Source of the DNA: CALIZF01 sp046292445
Lineage (GTDB): Bacteria; Pseudomonadota; Alphaproteobacteria; Rhodobacterales; Rhodobacteraceae
Assembly (NCBI GenBank): GCA_046292445.1
Contig: JBKBQT010000002.1
Coordinates: 141,152 to 205,151, forward strand
Length of the DNA: 64,000 bases
Direction: 5' to 3'
Shown: positions 24,484-32,652 of the stretch, one piece after another
How positions within the stretch are numbered: position 1 is the stretch's first letter
How the letters are laid out: every line of letters starts with the position of its first letter
Notes under the pieces: generated by a model
Databases searched by the model: none
The model's input: only the letters and a program-made list of their open reading frames with translations
What the model was told of the DNA's origin: nothing
Made by a program: the position numbers and the translations under genes

Positions 24484-25509
24484 ATGAAGTTCCTCGACTA
24501 TGCCAAGGTCTACATCCGCTCGGGCGGCGGCGGGGCGGGCTGCGCCTCGTTCCGGCGCGAGAAGTTCATCGAATTCGGCGGTCCCGACGGCGGCGACGGC
24601 GGCGATGGCGGTTCGGTCTGGGCCGAGGCGGTCGAGGGGCTCAACACCCTGATCGACTTCCGCTACCAGCAGCATTTCTTCGCCCGGTCGGGCCAGCAGG
24701 GCATGGGCGCGCAGCGCACCGGCAAGTCGGGCGACGACATCGTGCTGCGCGTGCCGGTGGGAACCGAGATCCTGGACGAGGACGAGGAAACGCTCATCGC
24801 CGATCTGACCGCACCGGGGCAGCGCGTTCTCCTCGCCAAGGGGGGGAATGGCGGCTGGGGCAACCTGCGCTTCAAATCCTCGACCAACCGCGCCCCGGCC
24901 AATGCCAATCCCGGCCAGCCGGGGGTGGAGCGGACGCTGTGGCTGCGGCTCAAGCTGATCGCCGATGCCGGGCTGGTGGGCCTGCCCAACGCAGGGAAAT
25001 CGACGTTCCTCGCCGCGACCTCGAACGCGCGGCCCAAGATCGCGGATTACCCGTTCACCACGCTGGTGCCCAATCTCGGGGTCGTCGGGGTGGACGCGCG
25101 CGAATTCGTGCTCGCCGACATTCCGGGGCTGATCGAGGGGGCGAGCGAGGGCAGGGGCCTTGGCGATCAGTTCCTCGGCCATGTCGAACGCTGCGCCGTG
25201 CTGATCCATCTGATCGACGGCACGTCGTCCACCATCGTCAAGGATTACCGCGTCATCCTTGCCGAGCTCGACGCCTATGGCGCGGGCCTCGCAGGCAAGC
25301 CGCGCCTGACGGTGCTCAACAAGGCCGACGCGGTGGACCGCCCGACCCTGACGCGCCGCCGCCGCGCGCTGGAAAAGGCGGCTGGCGGGCCGGTGCATGT
25401 GGTGTCCGGCGTGACCGGGCAGGGTCTGACCGAGGTCCTGCGGGCGGCGATGGCCGAAATCGACCGCGCCCGCGCGTTGCCGGTCGAGGACGTGCCGTGG
25501 CGACCGTGA
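24484..25509 (+). CDS. obgE: GTPase Obg (ObgE/CgtA)
   Basis: The 341-residue protein has the glycine-rich Obg fold (SGGGGAGCASFRREKFIEFG, GPDGGDGGDGG) and a G domain with G1 GLPNAGKST, G2 region YPFTTLVPNLGVV, G3 DIPGLIEGASEGRGLG and G4 NKAD. It binds 50S subunits late in assembly and takes part in stress and cell-cycle control. The variable C-terminal OCT domain is absent, as is usual in this group. It starts at ATG 24484 and overlaps proB by 13 bp. Confidence 0.97.
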   Translation: MKFLDYAKVYIRSGGGGAGCASFRREKFIEFGGPDGGDGGDGGSVWAEAVEGLNTLIDFRYQQHFFARSGQQGMGAQRTGKSGDDIVLRVPVGTEILDEDEETLIADLTAPGQRVLLAKGGNGGWGNLRFKSSTNRAPANANPGQPGVERTLWLRLKLIADAGLVGLPNAGKSTFLAATSNARPKIADYPFTTLVPNLGVVGVDAREFVLADIPGLIEGASEGRGLGDQFLGHVERCAVLIHLIDGTSSTIVKDYRVILAELDAYGAGLAGKPRLTVLNKADAVDRPTLTRRRRALEKAAGGPVHVVSGVTGQGLTEVLRAAMAEIDRARALPVEDVPWRP

Positions 25510-26621
25510 CGGCGCCCCGGCGTCCGGCCCTCGCCGATGCGCGGCGGCTGGTGGTCAAGATCGGCTCGGCCCTCCTCGTGGGCCCGAACGGCCTGCGCGC
25601 CGCCTGGCTGACCGGACTTGCCGCCGATGTCGCCGCCGCCCGCGCGCGCGGGGTGGACGTGATCCTCGTGTCGTCCGGGGCCATTGCGCTCGGCCGCCGC
25701 ATTCTTGGCCTGCCGGCCGGGCCGCTGGCGCTGGAACAGTCGCAGGCCGCCGCCGCCGTCGGGCAGATCCGCCTCGCCCGCGCCTATGAGGAGGCGCTGG
25801 CACCCCATGGCCTGACCGCCGCGCAGATCCTTGTCACGCTCGAGGATACCGAGGATCGCCGCCGCTACCTCAACAGCCGCGCGACCATGGCGACGCTGCT
25901 CGGCCTCGGCGTCATTCCCATCGTGAACGAGAACGACACGGTGGCGACGGACGAGATCCGCTATGGCGACAACGACCGGCTTGCGGCGCAGATCGCGGTG
26001 ACGGCGGGGGCGGATCAGCTGGTCCTGCTGTCGGATGTGGACGGGTTCTATTCCGCCAACCCCAAGACCGACCCCGCCGCCCGCCGCTTCGACGTCATCG
26101 CCGCCATCACGCCCGAGATCGAGGCGATGGCGGGCGATCCGGTTTCGGGCGTCTCCAAGGGCGGGATGAAGACGAAACTGATGGCGGCCAAGGTCGCGGT
26201 GGCGGGCGGCTGCGCCATGGCGATCACGGAAGGGTCGGTGGACCGGCCGCTGACCGCGCTGGCGGCCGGCGCGGCCTGCACCTGGTTCCTGCCGGCGGGC
26301 GATCCGCAGGCGGCGCGCAAGCGCTGGATCGGGGCAATGAAGGAACGCGGGCGGCTGTGGATCGACGCGGGCGCGGCGCGGGCGCTGATGCAGGGCAAGT
26401 CGCTCTTGCCCGCCGGGGTGACGGCGGTCGAGGGCAGCTTTGGCCGGGGCGAGCCGGTGGCGATCCTCGGGCCCGAGGGCGCGCTGATCGCCAAGGGCCT
26501 CGTGCGCTACACCGCCGCCGAGGCGCAGGCGATCCGCGGCCACCGGTCCGAGGATATTCCGGCGCTGCTCGGCTATCCCGGCCGCGCGGCGCTGGTGCAC
26601 CGCGACGACATGGCCCTGTGA
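25497..26621 (+). CDS. proB: Glutamate 5-kinase
   Basis: The 374-residue enzyme phosphorylates glutamate in the first step of proline synthesis. The kinase domain shows VVKIGSALLVGPNG, VSSGAIALGRRILGL, PIVNENDTVATDEIRYGDND and LLSDVDGFYSANPKTDP; KGGMKTKLMAAKVA and a C-terminal PUA domain (LLPAGVTAVEGSFGRGEPVA) follow. GTG 25497 is preferred, six bases after GAGGA; GTG 25506, overlapping the obgE stop, is an alternative. The stop codon shares one base with the next start (TGATG). Confidence 0.96.
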   Translation: MATVTAPRRPALADARRLVVKIGSALLVGPNGLRAAWLTGLAADVAAARARGVDVILVSSGAIALGRRILGLPAGPLALEQSQAAAAVGQIRLARAYEEALAPHGLTAAQILVTLEDTEDRRRYLNSRATMATLLGLGVIPIVNENDTVATDEIRYGDNDRLAAQIAVTAGADQLVLLSDVDGFYSANPKTDPAARRFDVIAAITPEIEAMAGDPVSGVSKGGMKTKLMAAKVAVAGGCAMAITEGSVDRPLTALAAGAACTWFLPAGDPQAARKRWIGAMKERGRLWIDAGAARALMQGKSLLPAGVTAVEGSFGRGEPVAILGPEGALIAKGLVRYTAAEAQAIRGHRSEDIPALLGYPGRAALVHRDDMAL

Positions 26622-27160
26622 TGCACGGCGTGTTCTTCGACATGCGGGCACGGCCGGGGCACATGCCGCATTACTTCGACCATGTCGCCCGCCTGCGCCC
26701 GCATCTGGACCGGCATCCGGGCCTCGTGTTCCTCGAACGCTTCCGCCCGATGGACGACGCCGCCGCGATCCTGTCGCATCAGCGCTGGTCGGGCGAGGAC
26801 GCGCTGCGCGCCTGGCGCGCCGATGCCGCGCACCGCGCCTCGCAGGCGGCCGGGCGGCACGCGCATTTCGAGCAATACCGCATCCGCGTCGGCCCCGAGA
26901 TCGACCTGATGGCGGATGAACCGGTCGCCGCCCCCGCGCGCCTCGTGGTCGCAGCCCAGGGCAACGCCCCCGCCCGCGATGGCCGCGCCTATGAAAGCAT
27001 CACGCGGCCGGGGCGCTTTCTGACCCTCGCCGACGCGCACGATGCGCCGGCCGCGCTCGGCCTTGCCGCCCGCGCCCGGGCCGCCGGCTGCGACGACGTG
27101 CGCGTCTTTGCCATCCGTCGCGACTACGGCATGACGGACCGCGCCGAGGCACCACGCTAG
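26621..27160 (+). CDS. Antibiotic biosynthesis monooxygenase (ABM)-like domain protein
   Basis: This 179-residue protein starts within the proB stop codon (TGATG), so it is coupled to it, and proA follows after 50 bp. The N-terminal part, RARPGHMPHYFDHVARLRPH, GLVFLERFRPMDDAAAILSH and WRADAAHRASQAAGRHAHFE, has the dimeric alpha/beta-barrel pattern of ABM proteins (small cofactor-free oxygenases or heme-binding relatives). The second half may be a weaker repeat of the fold. Its role between two proline genes is unknown; the order is probably conserved in relatives. Confidence 0.75.
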   Translation: MHGVFFDMRARPGHMPHYFDHVARLRPHLDRHPGLVFLERFRPMDDAAAILSHQRWSGEDALRAWRADAAHRASQAAGRHAHFEQYRIRVGPEIDLMADEPVAAPARLVVAAQGNAPARDGRAYESITRPGRFLTLADAHDAPAALGLAARARAAGCDDVRVFAIRRDYGMTDRAEAPR

Positions 27161-27210
27161 ACAGCGCCCGCCCGTCCGACTATCCCGTCGCCGAACGGAT
27201 GGAGGCACGC

Positions 27211-28485
27211 ATGGCCGACGGACAGCCCGATACCGACCTCGCCGCAACCATGGACGCGATCGGCGCGCGCGCCCGCGCCGCCGCCGCCGACCTCGCCTTC
27301 GCCAGCGCCGAGCGCAAGCATGCCGCCATCATCGGCGCGTCCCACGCCGTCTGGGACCGCCGCGCCGACATCCTTGCCGCCAATGCGCTCGACATGGCCG
27401 AGGCGGCGGCCAAGGGCCTGTCGCCCGCCATGACCGACCGCCTGCGCCTCGACGAGGGGCGGATCGCGGGCATCGTGGACGGCCTGCGCACGGTTGCCGA
27501 ACTGCCCGATCCGGTGGGGCAGGTGATTGCCGACTGGACGGCGCCCTCCGGCCTGAACATCCGCCGTGTCCGCACGCCCATCGGCGTGATCGGCGTGATC
27601 TACGAAAGCCGCCCCAACGTCACCGCCGATGCCGGCGCGCTGTGCCTCAAGGCCGGGAATGCCGTGATCCTGCGCGGCGGGTCCGAAAGCCACCATTCCT
27701 CGGCCGCGATCCATGCCTGCATGGTCTGGGGCCTTCAGCAGGCGCGCCTGCCCGCCGCCGCCATCCAGCTCGTCCCCACCCGCGACCGCGCCGCCGTATC
27801 GGCCATGCTGCGCATGACCGGCCAGATCGACGTGATCGTGCCGCGCGGGGGCAAGAGCCTCGTCGCGCTGGTTCAGGCCGAGGCGCGGGTGCCGGTCTTT
27901 GCCCATCTCGAGGGCATCTGCCACGTCTATGTGGACCGCGACGCCGATGTGGAGATGGCCCGCCGCGTGGTGCTGAACGCCAAGACGCGGCGCACCGGGG
28001 TTTGCGGGGCGGCCGAATGCCTGCTGGTCGACTGGCGGTTCTACACGGCCCATGGCGCGCCGATGATCGCCGATCTGATCGCCGCTGGGGTCGAGGTGCG
28101 CGCGACGGGCGAGCTTCTCAAGCTGCCCGGCACCGTGCCGGCCGCCCCCGAGGATTTCGGCCGCGAGTTTCTGGACAGCATCATCGCCGCCAAACTCGTC
28201 GATGGCGTGGACGAGGCCATCGCCCATATCCGCCGTTACGGCAGCCAGCATACCGAAAGCATCCTGACCGAAAACGACGCCACCGCCGCGCGGTTCTTCG
28301 AACGCCTCGACAGCGCGATCCTGATGCGCAACGCCTCGACCCAGTTCGCCGACGGCGGCGAATTCGGCATGGGCGCGGAAATCGGCATCGCCACGGGCAA
28401 GCTGCATGCCCGCGGGCCGGTCGGGGCGGAACAGCTCTGTTCGTTCAAGTATCTCGTGACGGGTGCGGGCACGATCCGCCCCTGA
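27211..28485 (+). CDS. proA: Gamma-glutamyl phosphate reductase
   Basis: The 424-residue enzyme makes glutamate-5-semialdehyde from glutamyl phosphate. Family motifs are RRVRTPIGVIGVIYESRPNV, CLKAGNAVILRGGSESHHSS, VPRGGKSLVALVQ, the catalytic Cys region NAKTRRTGVCGAAECLLVD, and MRNASTQFADGGEFGMGAEI near the C-terminus. ATG 27211 is chosen because GGAGG lies five bases upstream; the ATG at 27199 lacks a site. It completes the proB-ABM-proA operon. Confidence 0.97.
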   Translation: MADGQPDTDLAATMDAIGARARAAAADLAFASAERKHAAIIGASHAVWDRRADILAANALDMAEAAAKGLSPAMTDRLRLDEGRIAGIVDGLRTVAELPDPVGQVIADWTAPSGLNIRRVRTPIGVIGVIYESRPNVTADAGALCLKAGNAVILRGGSESHHSSAAIHACMVWGLQQARLPAAAIQLVPTRDRAAVSAMLRMTGQIDVIVPRGGKSLVALVQAEARVPVFAHLEGICHVYVDRDADVEMARRVVLNAKTRRTGVCGAAECLLVDWRFYTAHGAPMIADLIAAGVEVRATGELLKLPGTVPAAPEDFGREFLDSIIAAKLVDGVDEAIAHIRRYGSQHTESILTENDATAARFFERLDSAILMRNASTQFADGGEFGMGAEIGIATGKLHARGPVGAEQLCSFKYLVTGAGTIRP

Positions 28486-28498
28486 TCGGACGGTCCTA

Positions 28499-29116
28499 TC
28501 AGAAGGCCATGCTGCCCGCGGTCTCGCCGATCTCGGCTGTCACGCGGCGCCCGATGGCCTGTGCGCCGCGGTCGAGCAGGGCGAACTGCACCGTGTTCGG
28601 TCCGATCCCGGCGCCCGTCATCCCCGACCCGAAGGCGCCGAACGGCCCCGCCGCCGGGCGCATCGGCCCGCCCGCTGCCTGCAGGTGCCATCGCCCCGCC
28701 GCCTCGTCCACCACGATCTGCCCGCCGCGCGGCATCGCCGCCTCGAGACACATCGCCGCGAGGAACGCAAGCCGCACCTCGACCCGCGGCCGGTCGCCCT
28801 GCACCGCCCAGTCGATGCTCACCCGCCCGCCCCGCGTCACATCGCCCAGCACCTGCCGCACCTCGCCCGACCCCATCCGCTGGTCGGCCGAGGCCGCGCC
28901 GAAGGCCACCCGCAGGAACCGGACCCGCGCGCTCGCCTGCCCCACGGCGTCCGAGATCAGCGCAAGCTCCCGCCCCCCCGCCTGCCCGTCGAGCGCAATC
29001 AGCTCCACCCCATTGCCGATGGCCCCGAGCGGGCTGATAAGGTCATGGCACAGCCGCGAGGCGACGAGCGCGGCCAGATCTGCGGCGGCCGGCGCGGCCC
29101 CTTCCGTCACTGCCAT
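28499..29116 (-). CDS. chpT: Histidine phosphotransferase ChpT
   Basis: This 205-residue protein has the phospho-accepting His in LVASRLCHDLISPLGAIGNG, the pseudo-histidine-kinase dimerisation helix that marks ChpT. The C-terminal half is a degenerate ATPase-like fold (GGQIVVDEAAGRWHLQA, GPNTVQFALLDRGAQAIGRR). ChpT passes phosphate from the kinase CckA to CtrA and CpdR, which in the Rhodobacter group controls motility and gene-transfer-agent functions. It is convergent with proA (13-bp gap) and divergent from the small DUF3553 gene. Confidence 0.9.
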   Translation of the reverse strand: MAVTEGAAPAAADLAALVASRLCHDLISPLGAIGNGVELIALDGQAGGRELALISDAVGQASARVRFLRVAFGAASADQRMGSGEVRQVLGDVTRGGRVSIDWAVQGDRPRVEVRLAFLAAMCLEAAMPRGGQIVVDEAAGRWHLQAAGGPMRPAAGPFGAFGSGMTGAGIGPNTVQFALLDRGAQAIGRRVTAEIGETAGSMAF

Positions 29117-29131
29117 CCGACGAGGCCCCTG

Positions 29132-29335
29132 ATGACCGACGATCCGCCCAACGCCATGCTGCCCACCTCGCTCTTCGAACCCGGCCTGATCGTGCGCCAT
29201 CCCGACCGCCCCGACTGGGGCCGCGGCCAGGTGCAATCCAACATCGGCGGGCGGGTCACCGTCAACTTCGAGCATGCGGGCAAACAGGTGATCGACGCAT
29301 GCCGCATCCCGCTCCTGCCCGATTTCGGCGGCTGA
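29132..29335 (+). CDS. Small DUF3553 family protein
   Basis: This 67-residue protein contains VRHPDRPDWGRGQVQSNIGG and RVTVNFEHAGKQVIDACRIP, a small SH3-like beta barrel resembling the C-terminal tail of UvrD/PcrA helicases and the RNA-polymerase-binding part of CarD-like proteins. It starts at ATG 29132, only 15 bp from the divergent chpT start, so the two promoters must overlap the other's coding region or leader. Function unknown. Confidence 0.8.
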   Translation: MTDDPPNAMLPTSLFEPGLIVRHPDRPDWGRGQVQSNIGGRVTVNFEHAGKQVIDACRIPLLPDFGG

Positions 29336-29413
29336 CGCGCGGGCCGGTTTCGATTGCAAACCGGGCGCATGCGGCCTAAACGCCCGCCAGCAGCCCAGCC
29401 AGGCCCGACCCCG

Positions 29414-30220
29414 ATGATCGCCGATGATCCGCATTTCGTTCTGCGCCTTGCCGGCGACGACCGCGACCTCGCGGCGGCGCAGCGGCTGCGCTATGCGGTC
29501 TTCGTCGAGGAACTGGGCGCCGACGGGCCGATGGTCGATCACGCCGCCCGGCTCGAGCGCGATGCCTTCGATCCCCATGTCGACCACCTGCTGCTGATCG
29601 ACACGAGGCGCGATGCGGCGGCGCTCGACGATGTGGTGGGGGTCTATCGCCTGCTGACCTCCGACCGGGCGGCGTCGGTGGGGCGGTTCTACTCCGAGGA
29701 CGAATACGATCTTTCCCCGCTGCGCGCGACCGGGCGGCGGCTGCTGGAACTCGGCCGGTCCTGCGTGCACCGCGACTTTCGCGGCGGCACCGCGATGTTC
29801 CACCTCTGGAACGCGCTGGCCGATTACGTGCTCGAGCGGGATATCGAGATCCTGTTCGGCGTCGCCTCCTTCCATGGCACCGACCCCGCGCCGCTCGCCC
29901 AGCCGCTCAGCTGGCTGCACCACCACCACCTCGCCCCGCCCGACCTGCGCGTGCGCGTGCGGCCCGAACACGCGCAGCGGATGGACCTGATCGCGCCCGA
30001 AGCCCTCGACCGCCGCGCCGCGATGGCGGCGACCCCGGCGCTCATCAAGGCCTATCTGCGCCTTGGCGGCCATGTCGGCGACGGGGCCTGGATCGACCGG
30101 CCGTTCAACACGACCGATGTGTGCCTGCTGATGGATACCGCGCGCATGTCGGCCCGGCACCGCGACTTCTATGTCCGCAAGGCCGCCCGCCCGGCTTCTG
30201 GGGCGGACACGGCCCCGTGA
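29414..30220 (+). CDS. olsB: L-ornithine N-alpha-acyltransferase
   Basis: The 268-residue GNAT-type acyltransferase starts FVLRLAGDDRDLAAAQRLRY and has AVFVEELGADGPMVDH, DHLLLIDTRRDAA, FYSEDEYDLSPLRATGRRLL, ELGRSCVHRDFRGGTAMFHL and the C-terminal PALIKAYLRLGGHVGDGAWI region of OlsB. It moves a 3-hydroxyacyl chain from acyl-carrier protein to ornithine, giving lyso-ornithine lipid. ATG 29414 is used because the frame further upstream is not conserved. Its stop overlaps the start of the O-acyltransferase gene, which completes the pathway. Confidence 0.93.
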   Translation: MIADDPHFVLRLAGDDRDLAAAQRLRYAVFVEELGADGPMVDHAARLERDAFDPHVDHLLLIDTRRDAAALDDVVGVYRLLTSDRAASVGRFYSEDEYDLSPLRATGRRLLELGRSCVHRDFRGGTAMFHLWNALADYVLERDIEILFGVASFHGTDPAPLAQPLSWLHHHHLAPPDLRVRVRPEHAQRMDLIAPEALDRRAAMAATPALIKAYLRLGGHVGDGAWIDRPFNTTDVCLLMDTARMSARHRDFYVRKAARPASGADTAP

Positions 30221-31068
30221 CCACCTGGCATTCGCCCGAGGGCGAACCGGCGCCGGGGCCGATGACGGCCGCCGGCTGGTGCCGCGCGATCCTGCGCGGC
30301 GCGGCTCTGGGCACGGTGACCTACGGCGGCCTCGCGATCCTGCTCCTGCTGCGTCTCGTCGAGCGCCCGGTGTTCGGTCTCGTGCGTCCCGTGACCCCTG
30401 CGGTCACGCAAGCGGTCTGCCGGACCGCCCTCGCGATCCTCGGAATCCGCCTGACCGTCACCGGCACGCCGCTGCGCCTTCCCGGAGCGATGGTCGCCAA
30501 TCATGCCTCCTGGCTCGACATCTTCACGCTGAACGCCGCGACCCGGCTCTATTTCGTCTCCAAGGCCGAGGTCGCGGGATGGCCCGGCATCGGCTGGCTT
30601 GCCCGCGCGACCGGGACCGTCTTCATCACCCGCAAGGGCAGCGACGCGCTGGCGCAGAAATCGCTCTTCGCTGCCCGTCTGCGCGCCGGCCACCGCCTGA
30701 TGTTCTTTCCCGAAGGCACCTCGACCGACGGTTTGCGCGTGCTGCCGTTCAAGCCGACGCTGTTTGCGGCCTTCTTCGAGGACGCCTTGCGCGGACAGAT
30801 GCAGATCCAGCCGGTCAGCGTCACCTACACCGCGCCACCGGGCCGCGATCCGCGATTCTACGGCTGGTGGGGCGGCATGGACTTCGGCCCCCATCTGCTT
30901 GCCGTGCTCGCCGCCGCGCCGCAGGGCGCCGTCAGGATCACCTTCCATGCGCCGCTGCGCGTGGCCGACTACCCCGATCGCAAGGCGCTCGCCGCCGCGG
31001 CCGAGGCTGCGGTGCGGGCCGGGCACGACCCGCCCCTTCAGGCTGGCCCAAATATCCTCGGGGGGTGA
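30217..31068 (+). CDS. olsA: Lyso-ornithine lipid O-acyltransferase (PlsC-like)
   Basis: The 283-residue membrane-bound acyltransferase has the PlsC motifs NHASWLDIF (HX4D), GTVFITRKGSDA, FFPEGTSTDGLRVLPFK and VQPVSVTYTAP-type region (IQPVSVTYTAPPGRDPRFYG). One N-terminal membrane helix is seen (GGLAILLLLRLVERPVFGLV). The start is GTG 30217, overlapping the olsB stop codon (GTGA). Paired with olsB it adds the second acyl chain and completes ornithine lipid, a phosphorus-free membrane lipid. Confidence 0.92.
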   Translation: MTTWHSPEGEPAPGPMTAAGWCRAILRGAALGTVTYGGLAILLLLRLVERPVFGLVRPVTPAVTQAVCRTALAILGIRLTVTGTPLRLPGAMVANHASWLDIFTLNAATRLYFVSKAEVAGWPGIGWLARATGTVFITRKGSDALAQKSLFAARLRAGHRLMFFPEGTSTDGLRVLPFKPTLFAAFFEDALRGQMQIQPVSVTYTAPPGRDPRFYGWWGGMDFGPHLLAVLAAAPQGAVRITFHAPLRVADYPDRKALAAAAEAAVRAGHDPPLQAGPNILGG

Positions 31069-31104
31069 GCCCCGCAAGGGGCGAGGGGGGCAGAAGGCCC
31101 CCCT
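31069..31104. terminator. Two hairpins between convergent olsA and thiE
   Basis: GCCCC-GCAA-GGGGC (31069-31082) is a tight tetraloop hairpin directly after the olsA stop codon. AGGGGGGC-AGAAG-GCCCCCCT (31084-31104) is a perfect 8-bp stem. No long T-tract follows on either strand. They probably end transcription from both sides. Confidence 0.6.
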
Positions 31105-31113
31105 GCTGCGGCC

Positions 31114-31734
31114 TCATCCCATCGCCGCGACGAGGCCCCGCAGCGCCGCCGCCGCATCCTCTGCGCCCCAGATCTCCTCGCCGATGCCGAGAAAATCGGT
31201 CACCGGCCAGAGCGCACGCACCTGCTCGGGCGTGAGGCCCCCCTCGGCCACCACCGGCACCTCGATCATCTCCGACCACCAGGCGAACAGGTCACGCTCC
31301 GCCACGGTCCCGTCGCCCAGCGCGTCGGTCGCGACCGGCCCGAAGGCGACGTAATCCGCACCCGCTTCGCCGGCGGTCATCCCCTCGTGCCGCGAGGCGC
31401 CGCAGAATGCCCCCACGATCGCTTCGCTCCCCAGTGCCGCCCGCGCCTTGCGCACCCCGCGCCCGCCGTCGGCCAGATGCACCCCGTCGAGCCCGTGGCG
31501 CTCGGCGATGCCCACATGCCGTTCGACCACCACGGCCACGTCGCGCGCATGGGCCACCGCGCGCAGCGCATCGGCCGCCCGCGCCACCGCATCCGCATCC
31601 CGCGTGGCCAGAGCAAGGCGCAGGCAGGCGACCGGCACCGCGTCGAGCACGCCGGCCAGCCGGTCCGGAAAGACCGCAAGATCGAACGCCGGCGGGGTGA
31701 TGAGGTAGATCTGCGGGCGTTCGGCGTCGGGCAT
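31114..31734 (-). CDS. thiE: Thiamine phosphate synthase family protein
   Basis: This is a TIM-barrel protein of about 206 residues: PQIYLITPPAFDLAVFPDRL at the N-terminus, DVAVVVERHVGIAERHGLDG followed by VHLADGG, EAGADYVAFGPVATDALGDG, and VPVVAEGGLTPEQVRAL near the phosphate site. ThiE couples the thiazole and pyrimidine precursors to thiamine phosphate. The usual NDR motif of ThiE reads VERH here, so it may be a divergent ThiE or a TenI-like relative. ATG 31734 is preferred, behind AGGA; ATG 31749 is also possible. No other thiamine gene is nearby. Confidence 0.78.
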   Translation of the reverse strand: MPDAERPQIYLITPPAFDLAVFPDRLAGVLDAVPVACLRLALATRDADAVARAADALRAVAHARDVAVVVERHVGIAERHGLDGVHLADGGRGVRKARAALGSEAIVGAFCGASRHEGMTAGEAGADYVAFGPVATDALGDGTVAERDLFAWWSEMIEVPVVAEGGLTPEQVRALWPVTDFLGIGEEIWGAEDAAAALRGLVAAMG

Positions 31735-31848
31735 AGGGCTGTCCTGCATGGGCTGCGGCGGCTATAGCCGCCTTCGTCTGCGCGGCCAAGGGCGGCAAGG
31801 CAAAGGCCTGCGCTTGCGCGGGCGCCCGCAAGGCCCTAGTCCCGGCGC

Positions 31849-32574
31849 ATGTCCGATGCCCCGATCCCGCCCGCCTTCATCCTCGTGCGCCCCCAGATGG
31901 GCGAGAACATCGGCGCCGCCGCGCGCGCGATGCTCAACTTCGGCCTGACCGCCCTGCGCGTCGTCGCCCCGCGCGACGGCTGGCCCAACCCGCGGGCTGT
32001 CGCCATGGCGAGCGGGGCGGGCCGGCTGCTCGACCATGCCGGCCCGTTCCCCGATGTCGCTGCCGCCATCGCCGATTGCCACTACGTCTTCGCCACCACC
32101 GCGCGCCCGCGCGAGCTGACCAAGCCCGTCGTCACGCCCGAGGCGGCGATGGCCGAGGCGCGCGCGCTGGCCGGGCATGGAAAGCGCGTCGGTGTCCTCT
32201 TCGGGCCCGAGCGGACCGGGCTCGAAAACCCCGATGTCGCGCTCGCGCAGGCCATCGTCACCGTGCCGGTCAACCTTGATTTCCCCTCGCTCAACGTCGC
32301 GCAATGCGTGCTGCTGATGGCCTATGAATGGCAGCGGCAGACGGGCGGGGCCTTGGCCGCGCCGGCGATCGATCTGGCAACCGCGGTCGAGGTCGAGCGC
32401 CTCGGCGATCATTTCGAGGAAAGGCTCGCGGTCGCCGGGTTCTTCTTCCCGCCCGACAAGGCCGAAACCATGAAGCTGAACCTGCGCAGCATGTGGGCGC
32501 GGCTCGGCTTGACCCGCGCCGAGGTGCAGACGCTGCACGGCATGCTGCGGCAGATCGCCCGCCACCTGCCCTGA
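31849..32574 (+). CDS. trmJ: tRNA (cytidine/uridine-32-2'-O)-methyltransferase, TrmJ-like SpoU enzyme
   Basis: The 241-residue SPOUT methyltransferase has the three family motifs: PQMGENIGAAARAMLNFGLT, VLFGPERTGLENPDVALAQ and IVTVPVNLDFPSLNVAQCVL, which form the knotted SAM site. A C-terminal helical extension (NLRSMWARLGLTRAEVQTLH) is typical of TrmJ, which methylates the ribose at position 32 of tRNAs. A solitary gene starting at ATG 31849; ctaA follows in the same direction after 78 bp. Confidence 0.9.
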   Translation: MSDAPIPPAFILVRPQMGENIGAAARAMLNFGLTALRVVAPRDGWPNPRAVAMASGAGRLLDHAGPFPDVAAAIADCHYVFATTARPRELTKPVVTPEAAMAEARALAGHGKRVGVLFGPERTGLENPDVALAQAIVTVPVNLDFPSLNVAQCVLLMAYEWQRQTGGALAAPAIDLATAVEVERLGDHFEERLAVAGFFFPPDKAETMKLNLRSMWARLGLTRAEVQTLHGMLRQIARHLP

Positions 32575-32652
32575 CCGCTGCGGCAAGCCCGCCCGCCCGC
32601 TTGAAGGCCGCCCCCGCCGGCCCTAGTGTCCGCGCCGTAGCGGAGGGGCGGC

